64,000 bases of DNA from Spartobacteria bacterium AMD-G4 (GCA_002290555.1 NEUK01000062.1:1-64000), one strand, 5' to 3'. Shown: positions 40,404-53,061, numbered from the stretch's first letter. Made by a program: numbers and translations. The notes: a model not told the origin generated them from the letters alone.

Positions 40404-42701
40404 ATGAGGAAGTTCCTTTTCTGTCTGCTGGCTGCGCTGACACCCGCTTATGCCCAATTCGGCAACTTCGGCGACTCGCCCGTGGAGATTACGGCGGATG
40501 GTAATACGCGTTTCGACCAAGGCGTTGCGATAGCCGAGGACAATGTCCAAATCCACTACGGAAAATACAGCATTTTCTGTGACTATGCGGAATACAACCC
40601 CGACACACGCGATGTCCTGCTGGTAGGCAATATTCGAGTTTACACTCCCGAGCAGGTTCTTAGCTCCCAGCGCGCTCTCTTTAACCTCGAAAGCAAGCAA
40701 ATGAGGGCTCTCGAACTCTCCGGGGCCCAGCACCCGATGTTTTTTCGCGCCTTCAATTTTCGCGCCGTTTCGCCCAAGGAGTTTCGAATCCGCGATGCCG
40801 CCCTGACCACGCACGATTCGTCGAAGCCGGACTTCCATGTTCGTCCACGCTCGATGCGATTTTACCCCGACAGTCGTGTCATCATGACAAACTCCGCGCT
40901 CTATGTTGGGCAGACACCCATCTTTTGGTTCCCTTATCTTTACGCAAATCTCAACAGCAGCGGCTTTGAGTTTCTTCCGGGCTACGACTCCCGCTGGGGT
41001 GCCTATTTACTCCTGGGCTATGGTTTTCCCATCTTTCCGGGCATCGATGGCAAGGTTCGTATTGAAGAAAGAACGGAATTTGGTCCCTCCGCAGGACTCG
41101 ATCTGAATATGGAGTATGGACCATCCAATCGCAATTTCGGCAAACTACGAACGGATTATGTTTTTGAGACACAGGATGTGACTTCTGTCGAAGCGCCGGG
41201 AGAGCCAGCAGAGACCAAGACGAAGAACCGCTACCGTGTGGCCTTCCAGCAGAGGCTTTTTCTCGCAGACGACATCTATGGCACTGCTGATATCAACCTG
41301 CTGAGCGATGTCGATTTTCTTGAGGATTTCTACCGCCGTGAATTTGCCACCGACCCGCAGCCGGATAGTTCCCTCTCGTTGACCAAGTGGGATGAGGTCT
41401 ACACCCTCACGCTGCTGGGGCGCTGGCAGTTGAACGATTTTCAGGATGTGACCGAACGCAAGCCCGAGCTTGTATTTGATTTCAAGCAACAGCCGTTCTT
41501 CGGCTTGCCCGTGCAATACGATGGCGAATCGGGCGTGGCTTCCTTGCGGAGAGCCTTCTCAAACGAACCCTCCTTTGGAGAAACTGAATTTCCAGACTAC
41601 TCCGCCACACGCTTCGATACCTTCCATCAATGGTCGCTCCCCTCGAAGTTTTTCGGTTGGCTGAATGTGACGCCCAAAGCCGGCATTCGTGGAACATATT
41701 ACAGCCAAAGTGGATCGTTTGTTGCTCCCGCCACTGGCAACACCGCGATCGACCCGGTCACAGGCGAAGTCACAACGCTGGAGCAAACCGACGAAAGCAA
41801 TCCGCTAAACAACCCCTCGCCGACACTTGAAACCAAGAGCGGGGTCTTCCGCCCCATCGCGAACTACGGCGTCACCGTTTCCACCAAAATGTCGCGTGCC
41901 TTCGAGCAGGTGCAGAGCCGCTGGCTCGGGCTCGATGGCCTGCGTCATGTCGTCGAACCGTATCTGAACTACTCGGGTGTCTACAACATGGGCGAGAGTC
42001 CGGAAAACATCTACCAGTTTGACCGCGTTGTGCAGTCCACCCAACTCCTGCCAATCGACTTCCCGCAATTCACTGCGATTGACTCGCTCGACACTTGGAA
42101 CATCACGCGCCTCGGCGTTTCCCAGCGTCTCCAGACGCGCCGCAACAATGCCACCTACCAGTGGTTCACCCTGAATTCCTTCGCGGATGTGAACATGGAA
42201 AATCCTTACTCGGATGCACCGATTTCGAACTTCTTCAATGTCATTCAGTTCAATCCCGTTCCGTGGAGCGCCCTTTCGATGGCCTCCCAGATTCCTCTGG
42301 TCACAGAAGGGTTCACCGAGGTCAACACCAACTTGAGTTTCATGCCGACGCGGGATTTCCGCTTCTCCATCGGGCATCGATACATCGATGGGAATCCCAA
42401 TTTTTCCGATAACAGCCAGCTCGATTTCTACGCCTATTGGCGCATCAACGACAACTGGAGCGTGAGCCTCTACGAACAATACGAATTCGAATCACAGGTC
42501 ATGCAATACCAGCGTTATTTCATCAATCGCGACCTCACAAGCTGGGTGGCTTCCCTCGGGGCCGAGGTGCGTGACAACTTGGGAGGGGATCAGGAAATTG
42601 GGTTTCTTCTCATGATGACTCTTAAGGACGCGCCCCAGATCAGCCTGCCTTTTGGCTTCAGTCCTGGCCCGACGGATCAGCCCGCCGGAGCGGTTGATTG
42701 A
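40404..42701 (+). CDS. lptD: LPS-assembly protein LptD-like outer-membrane protein
   Basis: Signal peptide; OstA-like EITADGNTRFDQGVAIAEDNVQIHYGKYSIFCDYAEYNPDT; long beta-rich C-terminus; YVGQTPIFWFPYLY. Confidence 0.82.
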   Translation: MRKFLFCLLAALTPAYAQFGNFGDSPVEITADGNTRFDQGVAIAEDNVQIHYGKYSIFCDYAEYNPDTRDVLLVGNIRVYTPEQVLSSQRALFNLESKQMRALELSGAQHPMFFRAFNFRAVSPKEFRIRDAALTTHDSSKPDFHVRPRSMRFYPDSRVIMTNSALYVGQTPIFWFPYLYANLNSSGFEFLPGYDSRWGAYLLLGYGFPIFPGIDGKVRIEERTEFGPSAGLDLNMEYGPSNRNFGKLRTDYVFETQDVTSVEAPGEPAETKTKNRYRVAFQQRLFLADDIYGTADINLLSDVDFLEDFYRREFATDPQPDSSLSLTKWDEVYTLTLLGRWQLNDFQDVTERKPELVFDFKQQPFFGLPVQYDGESGVASLRRAFSNEPSFGETEFPDYSATRFDTFHQWSLPSKFFGWLNVTPKAGIRGTYYSQSGSFVAPATGNTAIDPVTGEVTTLEQTDESNPLNNPSPTLETKSGVFRPIANYGVTVSTKMSRAFEQVQSRWLGLDGLRHVVEPYLNYSGVYNMGESPENIYQFDRVVQSTQLLPIDFPQFTAIDSLDTWNITRLGVSQRLQTRRNNATYQWFTLNSFADVNMENPYSDAPISNFFNVIQFNPVPWSALSMASQIPLVTEGFTEVNTNLSFMPTRDFRFSIGHRYIDGNPNFSDNSQLDFYAYWRINDNWSVSLYEQYEFESQVMQYQRYFINRDLTSWVASLGAEVRDNLGGDQEIGFLLMMTLKDAPQISLPFGFSPGPTDQPAGAVD

Positions 42702-42723
42702 TTTTTTTACAACACAACAACAC

Positions 42724-44028
42724 ATGAAACTCTGCATTATTGGTTCGGGATATGTCGGATTGGTCTCGGGTGCCTGCTTCGCTGAAGTCGGACACACGGT
42801 CATCTGCGTGGACAACAACGAGAAAAAAGTCCAGCAACTGCTCGCTGGGAAAGTGCCAATCTACGAGCCCGGCCTCGAGGAGTTGATCCATCGCAATGTG
42901 GCTGCGAAGCGTCTCCACTTCACAACAAGCACCGAAGAGGGGGTGGACAATTCCGATGTGGTTTTTATCGCCGTGCCCACACCGCCGCAAGCCGATGGCA
43001 GCGTGGATCTGTCCTACATCGAGAAGGTGGCTCGCGAAATTGCAGCCGTCCTTAAGCAAGGCCAATACCGCGTCATTGTGGACAAGAGCACCGTGCCAGT
43101 GAAGACCGGCGAGAAGGTTGCCGACACAATCCGCCGCTACAACAAGACCGGCGCGGAGTTCGATGTGGTGAGCAATCCCGAGTTCCTGCGCGAAGGCTGC
43201 GCCGTGCCAGACCTCATGAAACCCGACCGTATCGTTATCGGTGGGAACAGCGAACGGGCCGTTGCCCTGATGCAAAAAATCTACGAGCCATTCATGGCAC
43301 CGGTCCTCGTTACCGACATCAACTCGGCTGAGTTGATCAAACATGCTGCCAATTCCTTCTTGGCGCTCAAAATTTCCTACATCAACGCGGTGGCCCGCAT
43401 CTGCGAAGCCAGCGGAGCGGATGTCGAGAAAGTCGCCGACGGAATCGGCATGGATCGACGGATCGGCCGCAATTTTCTCAATGCCGGTATCGGCTACGGC
43501 GGATCTTGCTTCCCGAAGGATATCGCCGCTTTCATTGCCATCAGCGAAAATCTTGGCGTCCCGTTCACACTTCTCAAAGAAGTCGAAAAAATCAACTTCA
43601 GCCAGCGCGCGCGCTTCCTCGACAAAATCCGTGAATCTCTCTGGGTGCTGAAGGATAAAAAAGTTGCCGTCTGGGGACTCACCTTCAAACCAGACACTGA
43701 CGATGTGCGCTCGTCTGTCGCCATTGATGTCGTGCGCGACCTGGTATCGGAGGGTGCCGAGGTGGCCGTCTACGATCCCAAAGGCACTGAGAAGGCCCTT
43801 GAGTTTAAACTGATCGATGGCGCTCGCGTGGCAAACTCGCCGCTCGAGGCAGCCACAGGCGCCGAGGCCCTCATCATCGCCACCGAGTGGAAGGAATTCA
43901 CCAAGGTCGATCTGGCGGAACTCCGCAATGTGATGCACACACCGCTCATCTTCGACGGACGCAATATCCTCGATCCCGAGACTGTGCGTGCCGCCGGCTT
44001 CCGCTACACCAGCATCGGCCGCAGTTAG
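42724..44028 (+). CDS. ugd: UDP-glucose 6-dehydrogenase
   Basis: MKLCIIGSGYVGLVSGACFAEVGHTVICVDNN; NPEFLREGCAV; GIGYGGSCFPKDIAAF. Confidence 0.95.
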   Translation: MKLCIIGSGYVGLVSGACFAEVGHTVICVDNNEKKVQQLLAGKVPIYEPGLEELIHRNVAAKRLHFTTSTEEGVDNSDVVFIAVPTPPQADGSVDLSYIEKVAREIAAVLKQGQYRVIVDKSTVPVKTGEKVADTIRRYNKTGAEFDVVSNPEFLREGCAVPDLMKPDRIVIGGNSERAVALMQKIYEPFMAPVLVTDINSAELIKHAANSFLALKISYINAVARICEASGADVEKVADGIGMDRRIGRNFLNAGIGYGGSCFPKDIAAFIAISENLGVPFTLLKEVEKINFSQRARFLDKIRESLWVLKDKKVAVWGLTFKPDTDDVRSSVAIDVVRDLVSEGAEVAVYDPKGTEKALEFKLIDGARVANSPLEAATGAEALIIATEWKEFTKVDLAELRNVMHTPLIFDGRNILDPETVRAAGFRYTSIGRS

Positions 44029-44594
44029 AAGGAATCGTCCAGAAACTTCGCCAGCTTGGAGCGCAACGCCTCGCGCGCACGAAAGAGTAGGCTTTTCACC
44101 GAGGGCACCGTCGTTTCCAAGACAGCGGCTATCTCCTCGTAGGCCATCTCTTCGTAGCGGCGGAGAATCAGAGCCAGGCGCTGCTGTTCGGGTAATGAGG
44201 CGATGGCCATCTCGATGGCGTCCTGCAATTCCTTTTCCTGAAGTCGATGCCCGGGTTCCACCGTCCCAAGATCGTGAATCTCGCGCGGTGTCCCATCCTC
44301 ATGCTCCATCGGAAAAAGCCGCGCTCGGCCGCGCCGCCGCGTTTCGTTGAAGACCAGGTTGCGGGTGATCGTCATCAACCAGGTCGTGAACTTGGCGGTG
44401 GCCCTGTAACGCGGTGCCGCCTGCCAGACGCGGATGAAAACCTGCTGCGCCAAGTCCTCAGCCGTGCTGGCATCCCCAAGCATCTTGGCAATCGTGCCGA
44501 TGACCAGCATCTGATATCGCTCGATGAGCTCCTCAAACGCGCGCTCATCACCCGAAGCCGTGCGCTGCATGAGTTCGGTATCGTCGAGCGGCAT
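44025..44594 (-). CDS. ECF-type RNA polymerase sigma factor
   Basis: GDERAFEELIERYQ, AEDLAQQVFIRVWQ, ASLPEQQRLALILRRYEEMAYEEIAAVLETTVPSVKSLLFRAREALR. Confidence 0.92.
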   Translation of the reverse strand: MPLDDTELMQRTASGDERAFEELIERYQMLVIGTIAKMLGDASTAEDLAQQVFIRVWQAAPRYRATAKFTTWLMTITRNLVFNETRRRGRARLFPMEHEDGTPREIHDLGTVEPGHRLQEKELQDAIEMAIASLPEQQRLALILRRYEEMAYEEIAAVLETTVPSVKSLLFRAREALRSKLAKFLDDSF

Positions 44595-45436
44595 TAGAAA
44601 AGGGGCTCCCCCCTTGCCGTGATCAACCGCGCACGGAAGCACTGGAAGGATTCGCCGAATTCCTTGTGGATCCACTCTTCGATTCCCTGGGCCGAATCCC
44701 GAAGAATGGCAAAAATGGTGGACCCCGAGCCGGACATCAGAGCTGCTGAAACACTCGGATGCTCGCGCAGCGCAGCCTTCAAAACGGGGAGAAGAAGATA
44801 TTTGGAGAACACCGGAGCCTCGAGGTCATTCATCAGAGAGATGGAACCATGAAACGGCTCAAAAGTTGCTGAGGGTTTTTGCGAGTTGGCCCAGGCCTGA
44901 TACGCCCACGGGGTGGGAACCGGAAACGGGGGCTTCACCAGCAGGATGTCTGCATTGGGCAATCCTTCAAAGGGTTCGATGATCTCCCCTCGGCCTCGGC
45001 AGATGGCTGGGTGCCTGCGAATGAAAAACGGGATGTCGGATCCCATCGTTGCAGCAACATGCTCGAGTTCCTCCACGGGCATGTTTGTTTCAAGCATGCG
45101 GTCGAGGGCGACAAGAACGGCGGCCGCATCACTGCTGCCGCCGCCAAGGCCCGCTCCATGGGGGATTTTTTTTTCGATATGGATATCAACGCCGAAGCTC
45201 AGCCCGGTGTGTTTCAAAAACGCCGCCGCCGCGCGGTGGGCAAGGTTCGATGCATCGGATGGGACACTCGAATCGCTGCATGTGAGGTGAATGGCATGGT
45301 CTTCACGGAGATTGATGTCCAGTTGATCCGCCAAACTGATCGGGGCCATGAGAGTTTTGATCTCGTGGAATCCGTCATCTCGTCGCCCCAGCACGCGGAG
45401 CGTGAGGTTGACTTTGGCTGGGGCGTCAATTGTCAT
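44594..45436 (-). CDS. ispE: 4-diphosphocytidyl-2-C-methyl-D-erythritol kinase
   Basis: APAKVNLTLRVLGRRDDGFHEIKTLM; KKIPHGAGLGGGSSDAAAVL; MSGSGSTIFAI. Confidence 0.95.
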   Translation of the reverse strand: MTIDAPAKVNLTLRVLGRRDDGFHEIKTLMAPISLADQLDINLREDHAIHLTCSDSSVPSDASNLAHRAAAAFLKHTGLSFGVDIHIEKKIPHGAGLGGGSSDAAAVLVALDRMLETNMPVEELEHVAATMGSDIPFFIRRHPAICRGRGEIIEPFEGLPNADILLVKPPFPVPTPWAYQAWANSQKPSATFEPFHGSISLMNDLEAPVFSKYLLLPVLKAALREHPSVSAALMSGSGSTIFAILRDSAQGIEEWIHKEFGESFQCFRARLITARGEPLF

Positions 45437-45456
45437 GCGCTCCGAACTATCCGCGA

Positions 45457-46167
45457 ATGACCGTATCCGCCAAAGAAAAAATCATCGTTGCCGTGGATGC
45501 GCCCGACGCATCCTCGGCTCTTCGCCTTGTCGAACCCCTTGCCAGCGAGGGCTGCCTTTTCAAAATCGGCCTCCAGCTTTTCACCGCCGAGGGACCCTCG
45601 ATCGTCTCCAAACTTCAGTCCACCGGCGCACGGATTTTTTTGGATCTGAAGTTTCATGATATCCCCAACACCGCCCGCGAGGCCGTGTATTCCGCTGTTC
45701 GCTTGGGAGTGGATATGACGACCATTCATCTTTGTGGCGGCCCGCAGATGGTTTCCGAGTCCGTTGCGGCGGCAAAGGGATCAAGCACCCTCGTGCTCGG
45801 CGTGAGTGTGCTCACAAGCATGGATGACGAGTCGCTGCGCGCCGTTGGCGTTCCCCTCACCGCCGAGGAGCAAGTCCTCCATCTTGCGGAGATGGGCCTC
45901 CGCTGCGGTCTGCGAGGCATCGTCGCGAGCCCTCGCGAAATCCGCCCGTTGCGTGAAAGATTTGGCAACAGCCTCGTGATTGTGACTCCCGGCGTGCGCC
46001 CTATGGGAAGCGATGTCGGTGACCAGAAACGCGTCATGACCCCGGGGGATGCCATGCGGGCGGGTGCGGACTATCTGGTGATCGGACGGCCAATCACCGG
46101 CGCCCCATCGCCTCTGGAGTCGCTCCGCGCGATTGCCGCCGAGATGCAGGCTGCTGAACGCACTTGA
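45457..46167 (+). CDS. pyrF: Orotidine 5'-phosphate decarboxylase
   Basis: KIIVAVDAPDASSALRLV; FLDLKFHDIPNTAREAV; VTPGVRPMGSDVGDQKRVMTPGDAMRAGADYLVIGRPI. Confidence 0.96.
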   Translation: MTVSAKEKIIVAVDAPDASSALRLVEPLASEGCLFKIGLQLFTAEGPSIVSKLQSTGARIFLDLKFHDIPNTAREAVYSAVRLGVDMTTIHLCGGPQMVSESVAAAKGSSTLVLGVSVLTSMDDESLRAVGVPLTAEEQVLHLAEMGLRCGLRGIVASPREIRPLRERFGNSLVIVTPGVRPMGSDVGDQKRVMTPGDAMRAGADYLVIGRPITGAPSPLESLRAIAAEMQAAERT

Positions 46168-46169
46168 AG

Positions 46170-46190
46170 TGCGGCACCCGCAATTTTTTT
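46170..46190 (+). terminator. Possible Rho-independent terminator after pyrF
   Basis: TGCGG-CAC-CCGCA then ATTTTTTT. Confidence 0.5.
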
Positions 46191-46197
46191 GCGCTCT

Positions 46198-47265
46198 TTA
46201 ACCGAGCATTCGGAATGTGTCGGATTTGTCGATGCTTCTAATAAATGCTGCTGCAAGCTTGGCAGCGTTTTTGGCATCCTCGAGGGAGATCATTTCGACC
46301 GGCGAGTGCATGTAGCGCAGCGGGACCGAGATCAGTCCGCAGGCAACGCCATCGCGGCTTGTGTAGATCACATCGGCGTCCGTGCTGGTGCTGCGAGATA
46401 CGGCTTCATGCTGGAGCGGGATCTTGTGCTTCTCTGCGACTTCGATGAGGCGCTGCATAACGAGAGGATGGTTCGCCGCGCCATGGGAAATCGTTGGACC
46501 TTTGCCCAGTTTGACAAGGCCGTGCTCTTTCACATTGATGCCGGGCGTATCCGTGGCGTGTGTGACATCAAAGACAATCGCGACAGATGGGCGGATACGG
46601 TGCGCGGCCATCTGGGCTCCACGGCAACCGATTTCCTCCTGCACGGCGTTGACCGCATATGTGGAGGCGTGTGGGCGTTTTTTGTTCGAGTGCAGGTCGG
46701 CGAGAATGTTTGCAAGGATGAACCCGCCGATCCGGTTGTCCAGGGCGCGCCCGACGATGAGGCCGTCGGAAAATTCCATCGCGTCATCGACGAAAATGGC
46801 TGGAGTTCCGACACGGAGGCCCAGTTTTTCGACATCCTTTGCCGACGAAGCTCCAACATCGATAAAGAGCTCCTTCCACTCGGCCGGTTTGTCCTTGGAA
46901 GTGTCGCGCAAGTGAATCGCAGTGTTTCCAATAACCCCCTGAACGATCCCCTTAGATCCAAAGAGCCGAATCCTCCGGGCCGACGCCAGCGTGCGGTCGG
47001 AGCCTCCGATCGGGCCGATTGCGAGAAACCCGTTCTCATCGACATGCCTGACAATAAATCCGATCTCATCCGCATGCGCTTCCAGCATGACCCGCGGAGC
47101 CTTGGCGTCCGAGCCCTCCAGCACGGCCCAAGCGTTTCCATGGGGATCCGACTCCATACGGTCCGCATGCGGAGTCACATTTTTCATCCAAAGGCGTTGG
47201 CCTTCTTTTTCCCATCCTGAAGGGCTGGGTGTGGCAAGGATTTCAAGGAGGTTTGGGGTTTTCAT
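46198..47265 (-). CDS. M42 family metallopeptidase (glutamyl aminopeptidase/endoglucanase-like)
   Basis: PSPSGWEKEGQ; MLEAHADEIGFIVRHVDENGFL; GRALDNRIGGFIL; VQEEIGCRGAQMAA; DVTHATDTPG. Confidence 0.93.
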   Translation of the reverse strand: MKTPNLLEILATPSPSGWEKEGQRLWMKNVTPHADRMESDPHGNAWAVLEGSDAKAPRVMLEAHADEIGFIVRHVDENGFLAIGPIGGSDRTLASARRIRLFGSKGIVQGVIGNTAIHLRDTSKDKPAEWKELFIDVGASSAKDVEKLGLRVGTPAIFVDDAMEFSDGLIVGRALDNRIGGFILANILADLHSNKKRPHASTYAVNAVQEEIGCRGAQMAAHRIRPSVAIVFDVTHATDTPGINVKEHGLVKLGKGPTISHGAANHPLVMQRLIEVAEKHKIPLQHEAVSRSTSTDADVIYTSRDGVACGLISVPLRYMHSPVEMISLEDAKNAAKLAAAFIRSIDKSDTFRMLG

Positions 47266-47305
47266 GGATAAGGTCTTTATACGCGATGGAACGAATTTCG
47301 TGAAC

Positions 47306-48235
47306 TCACGATTGGCTCTCTTTTCTCTCTCGCCGTCGATTTGTTTTGGGCGGCCCTTCAAAGTGATCCCAACCTCCTGGCCAGTCGGGAGGGGCAGGTT
47401 GGGGAGGAGTCAGCGCGCCAATCTGAGTCAGGCGGGTCTTAGGAAAAGTGGCTTTCCACTTTTTTTGCAAGAGCGAAGCTTTTTTGGGAGGGACGGCAAC
47501 CAATAATTCGTAGTCTTCGCCGTCGGAGAGAGCCCCGCGGATGTCAGCGCCTTTCCGGCGGGGGATGGACTCGCGATGGACTTCAAACCCGCACCCACTG
47601 GCCCTGGCAAGGCGGGGTAGGTCGCTCCCAAGTCCGTCGCTGATATCCATCATAGCGGACGGGTAGGTGTTTTTAGCGAGCCACTGACCCTCCTTAAGGC
47701 GGGGAATAAAATTCAAATGATGTCCTGCGATTGAACCGCCGAGCTGTCCGGTGACGAAGAGCAGATCGCCTGGTTCTCCGCCTGAGCGCGTGAGGAGGTG
47801 CTTGGCATCAATGTGGCCGGTGAGCATGACCGAGACAGCAATCCCGGATTTCTGGCGGGACATTTCGCCCCCGGCGATGGTGACGCCAAATTGCCGTGCG
47901 GCACGGCCGATCCCCCGGTAAAATTTCTTCCAGTAGGAGGGATCAATGTCCGGCGGTGAGAAAAATGTAATCAGGGCCTCGGCGGGCGAGCCGCCCATCG
48001 CGGCAATGTCGCTCAGTGGACGGCAAAGTGCCTTCCATCCGACCTTGGCCGGATCGTGCGACCTCAGAAAATGAATATCCTCGGCGATACAATCTGTCTT
48101 CAGGAGGATGAGTGTTCCGGGTTTTCCGCATTTGATGGCCGCGCAGTCATCGCCCGGGCCGAGCGGTTGGTTTTTTGGTATGGGCACGAAACGCAGAAGT
48201 GCGTGCAGGAGTTTGTCCTCGGCGCAGGCTTTCAT
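47306..48235 (-). CDS. thiL: Thiamine-monophosphate kinase
   Basis: GPGDDCAAI; TDCIAEDIHFLRSHDPAKVGWKALCRPLSDIAAMGGSP; MMDISDGLGSDLPRLARASG; SDGEDYELLVAVP. Confidence 0.93.
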   Translation of the reverse strand: MKACAEDKLLHALLRFVPIPKNQPLGPGDDCAAIKCGKPGTLILLKTDCIAEDIHFLRSHDPAKVGWKALCRPLSDIAAMGGSPAEALITFFSPPDIDPSYWKKFYRGIGRAARQFGVTIAGGEMSRQKSGIAVSVMLTGHIDAKHLLTRSGGEPGDLLFVTGQLGGSIAGHHLNFIPRLKEGQWLAKNTYPSAMMDISDGLGSDLPRLARASGCGFEVHRESIPRRKGADIRGALSDGEDYELLVAVPPKKASLLQKKWKATFPKTRLTQIGALTPPQPAPPDWPGGWDHFEGPPKTNRRRERKESQS

Positions 48236-49023
48236 TTCATAAGATCCGGCCACTGGAGTGTGCCGTAAATGCTGAGACCGTTGAAAGCGGCGTGGAGTAG
48301 GATGGGTGCCCAAAGGGAGCCTGTCTTTTCATACAAAAGCGATAAACCCACGGACAGAATCATCAGTCCGGCGAGTGAGGGGGCGTGGCCGTGAATCAAG
48401 GCGAAGAGCAAAGAAGAGACAGCAATAGCCAGCAACCTTCCGCCTATTTGCCGGAGGATGCCGTAGAGACAGCCGCGAAAAATGAGCTCCTCTGCGAGCG
48501 GCGCCGCGACAACGGCTATCAAGACGACCGACAGACGATCCCGAAGGCTCTGATGCTCGATAAGAAAGGATACGATGGGCTGAGGATCGGTTTCCGGACC
48601 GCACAAAAAATATCCAACCCACTGCGCCGCGTAAATCGCAGGAAGGACAAGGGCCAGCGTGATAGTGACCGCTACAATCCCCTGAGGCCAGGAGCGCCAG
48701 CGGAGCCCGAATGCCTCGATGGGATTCACATTTCGAAAGACGAGAAATCCAACGACAAAAAGAATAATCGAGCCATAGAGCCCGAGTGCGGACTCGACGG
48801 CCTTCAGATCAATCCGCACGGGAGGGGCTGTGAAAGAGGGGATGGCCATCAACAGAAAAAAAACAACGACTCCTGTGGTAAGAAGTGTCTCCGGCCACCT
48901 CCAAGTGTGAGAGGGGAAGAAAGGCCCTTGCAGCAAGGCGGACCTCGCCGCCCGCGAAGTCAGCCTGACGTAAACGAGACCGAGCACGAGAAGAATGGCT
49001 ATTTTCAAGGATTCCATAATCAA
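48232..49023 (-). CDS. CPBP family intramembrane metalloprotease (Abi-type)
   Basis: Multi-TM; APLAEELIFRGCLYGILRQ, SLLFALIHGH, LLHAAFN. Confidence 0.9.
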   Translation of the reverse strand: MIMESLKIAILLVLGLVYVRLTSRAARSALLQGPFFPSHTWRWPETLLTTGVVVFFLLMAIPSFTAPPVRIDLKAVESALGLYGSIILFVVGFLVFRNVNPIEAFGLRWRSWPQGIVAVTITLALVLPAIYAAQWVGYFLCGPETDPQPIVSFLIEHQSLRDRLSVVLIAVVAAPLAEELIFRGCLYGILRQIGGRLLAIAVSSLLFALIHGHAPSLAGLMILSVGLSLLYEKTGSLWAPILLHAAFNGLSIYGTLQWPDLMK

Positions 49024-49072
49024 ACCATGCTGCGGGCTTTCGACTCAGCGACCCTGCACAGGGCGGGCTTGA

Positions 49073-50779
<1,707 letters not shown>

Positions 50780-50797
50780 TTAGGAGTAAGTGGCCCC

Positions 50798-51448
50798 ATG
50801 AACACGAGGCCTATTCTGAATCCGCCGGGAGGAGAAAAGAAAGTCCTGCTGCATTCGTGCTGCGCGCCTTGCTCGGGAGAGGTGATGGAGGCCATGGCGG
50901 CCTCGGGGATTGACTACACCATTTATTTCTACAATCCAAATATCCACCCTCGGGAGGAATACGAACTGCGGAAGTCCGAGAACATCCGTTTCGCGGAAAA
51001 GGAGGGCATCGCTTTCATCGATGCGGATTACGACACGGACAATTGGTTTGCGCGCGCAAAGGGCTTGGAGTGGGAACCCGAAAAGGGAATCCGCTGCACG
51101 ATGTGTTTTGACATGCGGTTCGAGAGGACAGCCCTGTATGCGCATGAGAACGGATTTCCCGTCATCTCCAGTTGTCTCGGCATCTCGCGTTGGAAAGACA
51201 TGGATCAGATCAATGGTTGCGGGGAGCGCGCAGCGGCGAAATATCCGGACATCACCTACTGGACATTTAATTGGCGCAAAGGCGGAGGGGCGCAGCGCAT
51301 GTTGGAAATCTCAAAGCGCGAGAATTTCTATCAGCAAGAATACTGTGGTTGCATCTACTCGCTTCGCGATTCCAACAAGTGGCGTGTTGCCAACGGCCGG
51401 GAAAAAATCGAGATGGGAGTGAAGTTCTACGGCGATCCGCAAGCTTAA
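50798..51448 (+). CDS. queH: Epoxyqueuosine reductase QueH (DUF208)
   Basis: [57 protein letters not shown]. Confidence 0.92.
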   Translation: MNTRPILNPPGGEKKVLLHSCCAPCSGEVMEAMAASGIDYTIYFYNPNIHPREEYELRKSENIRFAEKEGIAFIDADYDTDNWFARAKGLEWEPEKGIRCTMCFDMRFERTALYAHENGFPVISSCLGISRWKDMDQINGCGERAAAKYPDITYWTFNWRKGGGAQRMLEISKRENFYQQEYCGCIYSLRDSNKWRVANGREKIEMGVKFYGDPQA

Positions 51449-53016
51449 GGCAACTCGGGCACGGCGCGCAGGCCGTAAAACTCGTAGCTATCCACAAGTG
51501 CGAGCCAGCTCGCCTCGATGATATTGTCCGAAACGCCCACGGTTCCCCAGGTGGATTTGCCGTCGGTCGAGACAATGAGCACGCGCGTTCTGGCCGCAGT
51601 GCCGCGTGTGCCGTCAATGATGCGGACTTTGTAGTCCGTGAGGCGCACTTTATCGATCCAGCTGTAAAAAGGCCGCAGAGCCTTGCGCAGCGCGGCATCA
51701 AGGGCGTTTACCGGGCCGTCGCCCTCCTCCACGGTGTATTCGGAGCGACCGGAGGCGTGGAGTTTGACGGTGGCTTCGCAGGTTGTGAAGGCATGCTGAT
51801 TCGATTGGCGGAACGAGCAATGGTATTCCTTGAGATCGAAAAGCGGTGTGTGGCGTCCGAGTGTTCGGCGTATGAGGAGCGCGAAGGAGGCGTCGGCAGC
51901 CTCGAATTCGTAACCCTGCGACTCGATTTCCTTCACCTTTTTGAGAATCGCCGAGACCTCTGGCGCACCCTTTTGGAATTCGAACCCCAGCTCGGAGGCC
52001 TTCGCGAGAATGTTGCTCTGGCCCGACATATCGGAAACGAGGATTGTCTGTGAGTTCCCCACTAAAGCTGGGTTCATGTGCTCGTAGGTGCGGGAAATTT
52101 TTTGCACGGCATGAACATGGAGGCCACCTTTGTGGGTGAAGGCTGCCGTGCCGATGTAGGGGGCGCGGATGTCTTGAGGCACATTCGCCAACTCGTCCAC
52201 AAAGCGGGAGACCTCGCGCAGCGCGGTGAGGTCGGGCACGCACGCGATACCCATTTTTACCTGCAGAGTGGGAATGATGGTGGTGAGATTGCAATTTCCC
52301 ACGCGCTCGCCGTAGCCGTTGATAGTTCCCTGCACTTGGCAGGCTCCGGCCTCGATCGCGGCGAGGGCGTTTGCTACGCCAAGACCGCAATCATTGTGCG
52401 TGTGGATGCCGACTGGGCATTTGAGATCGGCGATGACAGTGGCTGTGATGTGCCGGATTTCTCCAGGAAGAGTTCCGCCGTTTGTGTCGCAGAGCACGAG
52501 GAGATCGGCCCCGGCATCCCGCGCGGCGCGCAGGGTTTGCAGGGAGTATTCTGGATCATCCTTGAAGCTGTCGAAGAAATGTTCGGCATCGTAGAACACC
52601 TCGCGGCCATGCTTTTTGAGGTGAGACACCGTGTCGGCGATCATGGAAAGATTTTCCTCGGCCGTGACATTTAAAACCTCGGTGACATGGAGGAGCCAAG
52701 TTTTGCCAACGATCGTGACAATCGGCGTCTGAGCCTCGAGGAGCACGCGCACCTGGGCATCGGCCTCCACGGCGATGCTTCCCCGGCGGGTGCTTCCGAA
52801 GGCTGCGATGCGAGCGTTTTTCCAAGTGAGCTTCGCTGCCTCGGCGAAAAATGCCGCATCTCGCGGGTTCGACCCAGGCCAGCCGCCCTCGATAAAGTCA
52901 ACGCCAAACGAGTCCAGCTTCTGGGCCACACGAATCTTGTCGAGGACTGAAAAGGAAATCCCAGTCCCCTGGGTGCCGTCGCGCAGTGTCGTGTCGTAGA
53001 TGGTGACTGGTTTCAT
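51445..53016 (-). CDS. cimA: Citramalate synthase
   Basis: [87 protein letters not shown]. Confidence 0.93.
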   Translation of the reverse strand: MKPVTIYDTTLRDGTQGTGISFSVLDKIRVAQKLDSFGVDFIEGGWPGSNPRDAAFFAEAAKLTWKNARIAAFGSTRRGSIAVEADAQVRVLLEAQTPIVTIVGKTWLLHVTEVLNVTAEENLSMIADTVSHLKKHGREVFYDAEHFFDSFKDDPEYSLQTLRAARDAGADLLVLCDTNGGTLPGEIRHITATVIADLKCPVGIHTHNDCGLGVANALAAIEAGACQVQGTINGYGERVGNCNLTTIIPTLQVKMGIACVPDLTALREVSRFVDELANVPQDIRAPYIGTAAFTHKGGLHVHAVQKISRTYEHMNPALVGNSQTILVSDMSGQSNILAKASELGFEFQKGAPEVSAILKKVKEIESQGYEFEAADASFALLIRRTLGRHTPLFDLKEYHCSFRQSNQHAFTTCEATVKLHASGRSEYTVEEGDGPVNALDAALRKALRPFYSWIDKVRLTDYKVRIIDGTRGTAARTRVLIVSTDGKSTWGTVGVSDNIIEASWLALVDSYEFYGLRAVPELP

Positions 53017-53061
53017 AACAAAGAACCCTATTCCTACCTGCCTGCCGGACAGGGATCAAGA

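Noticed and set aside
42658-43938. 426-aa minus-strand ORF antisense to ugd
   Set aside because: ugd is clear; antisense frame is a shadow ORF.
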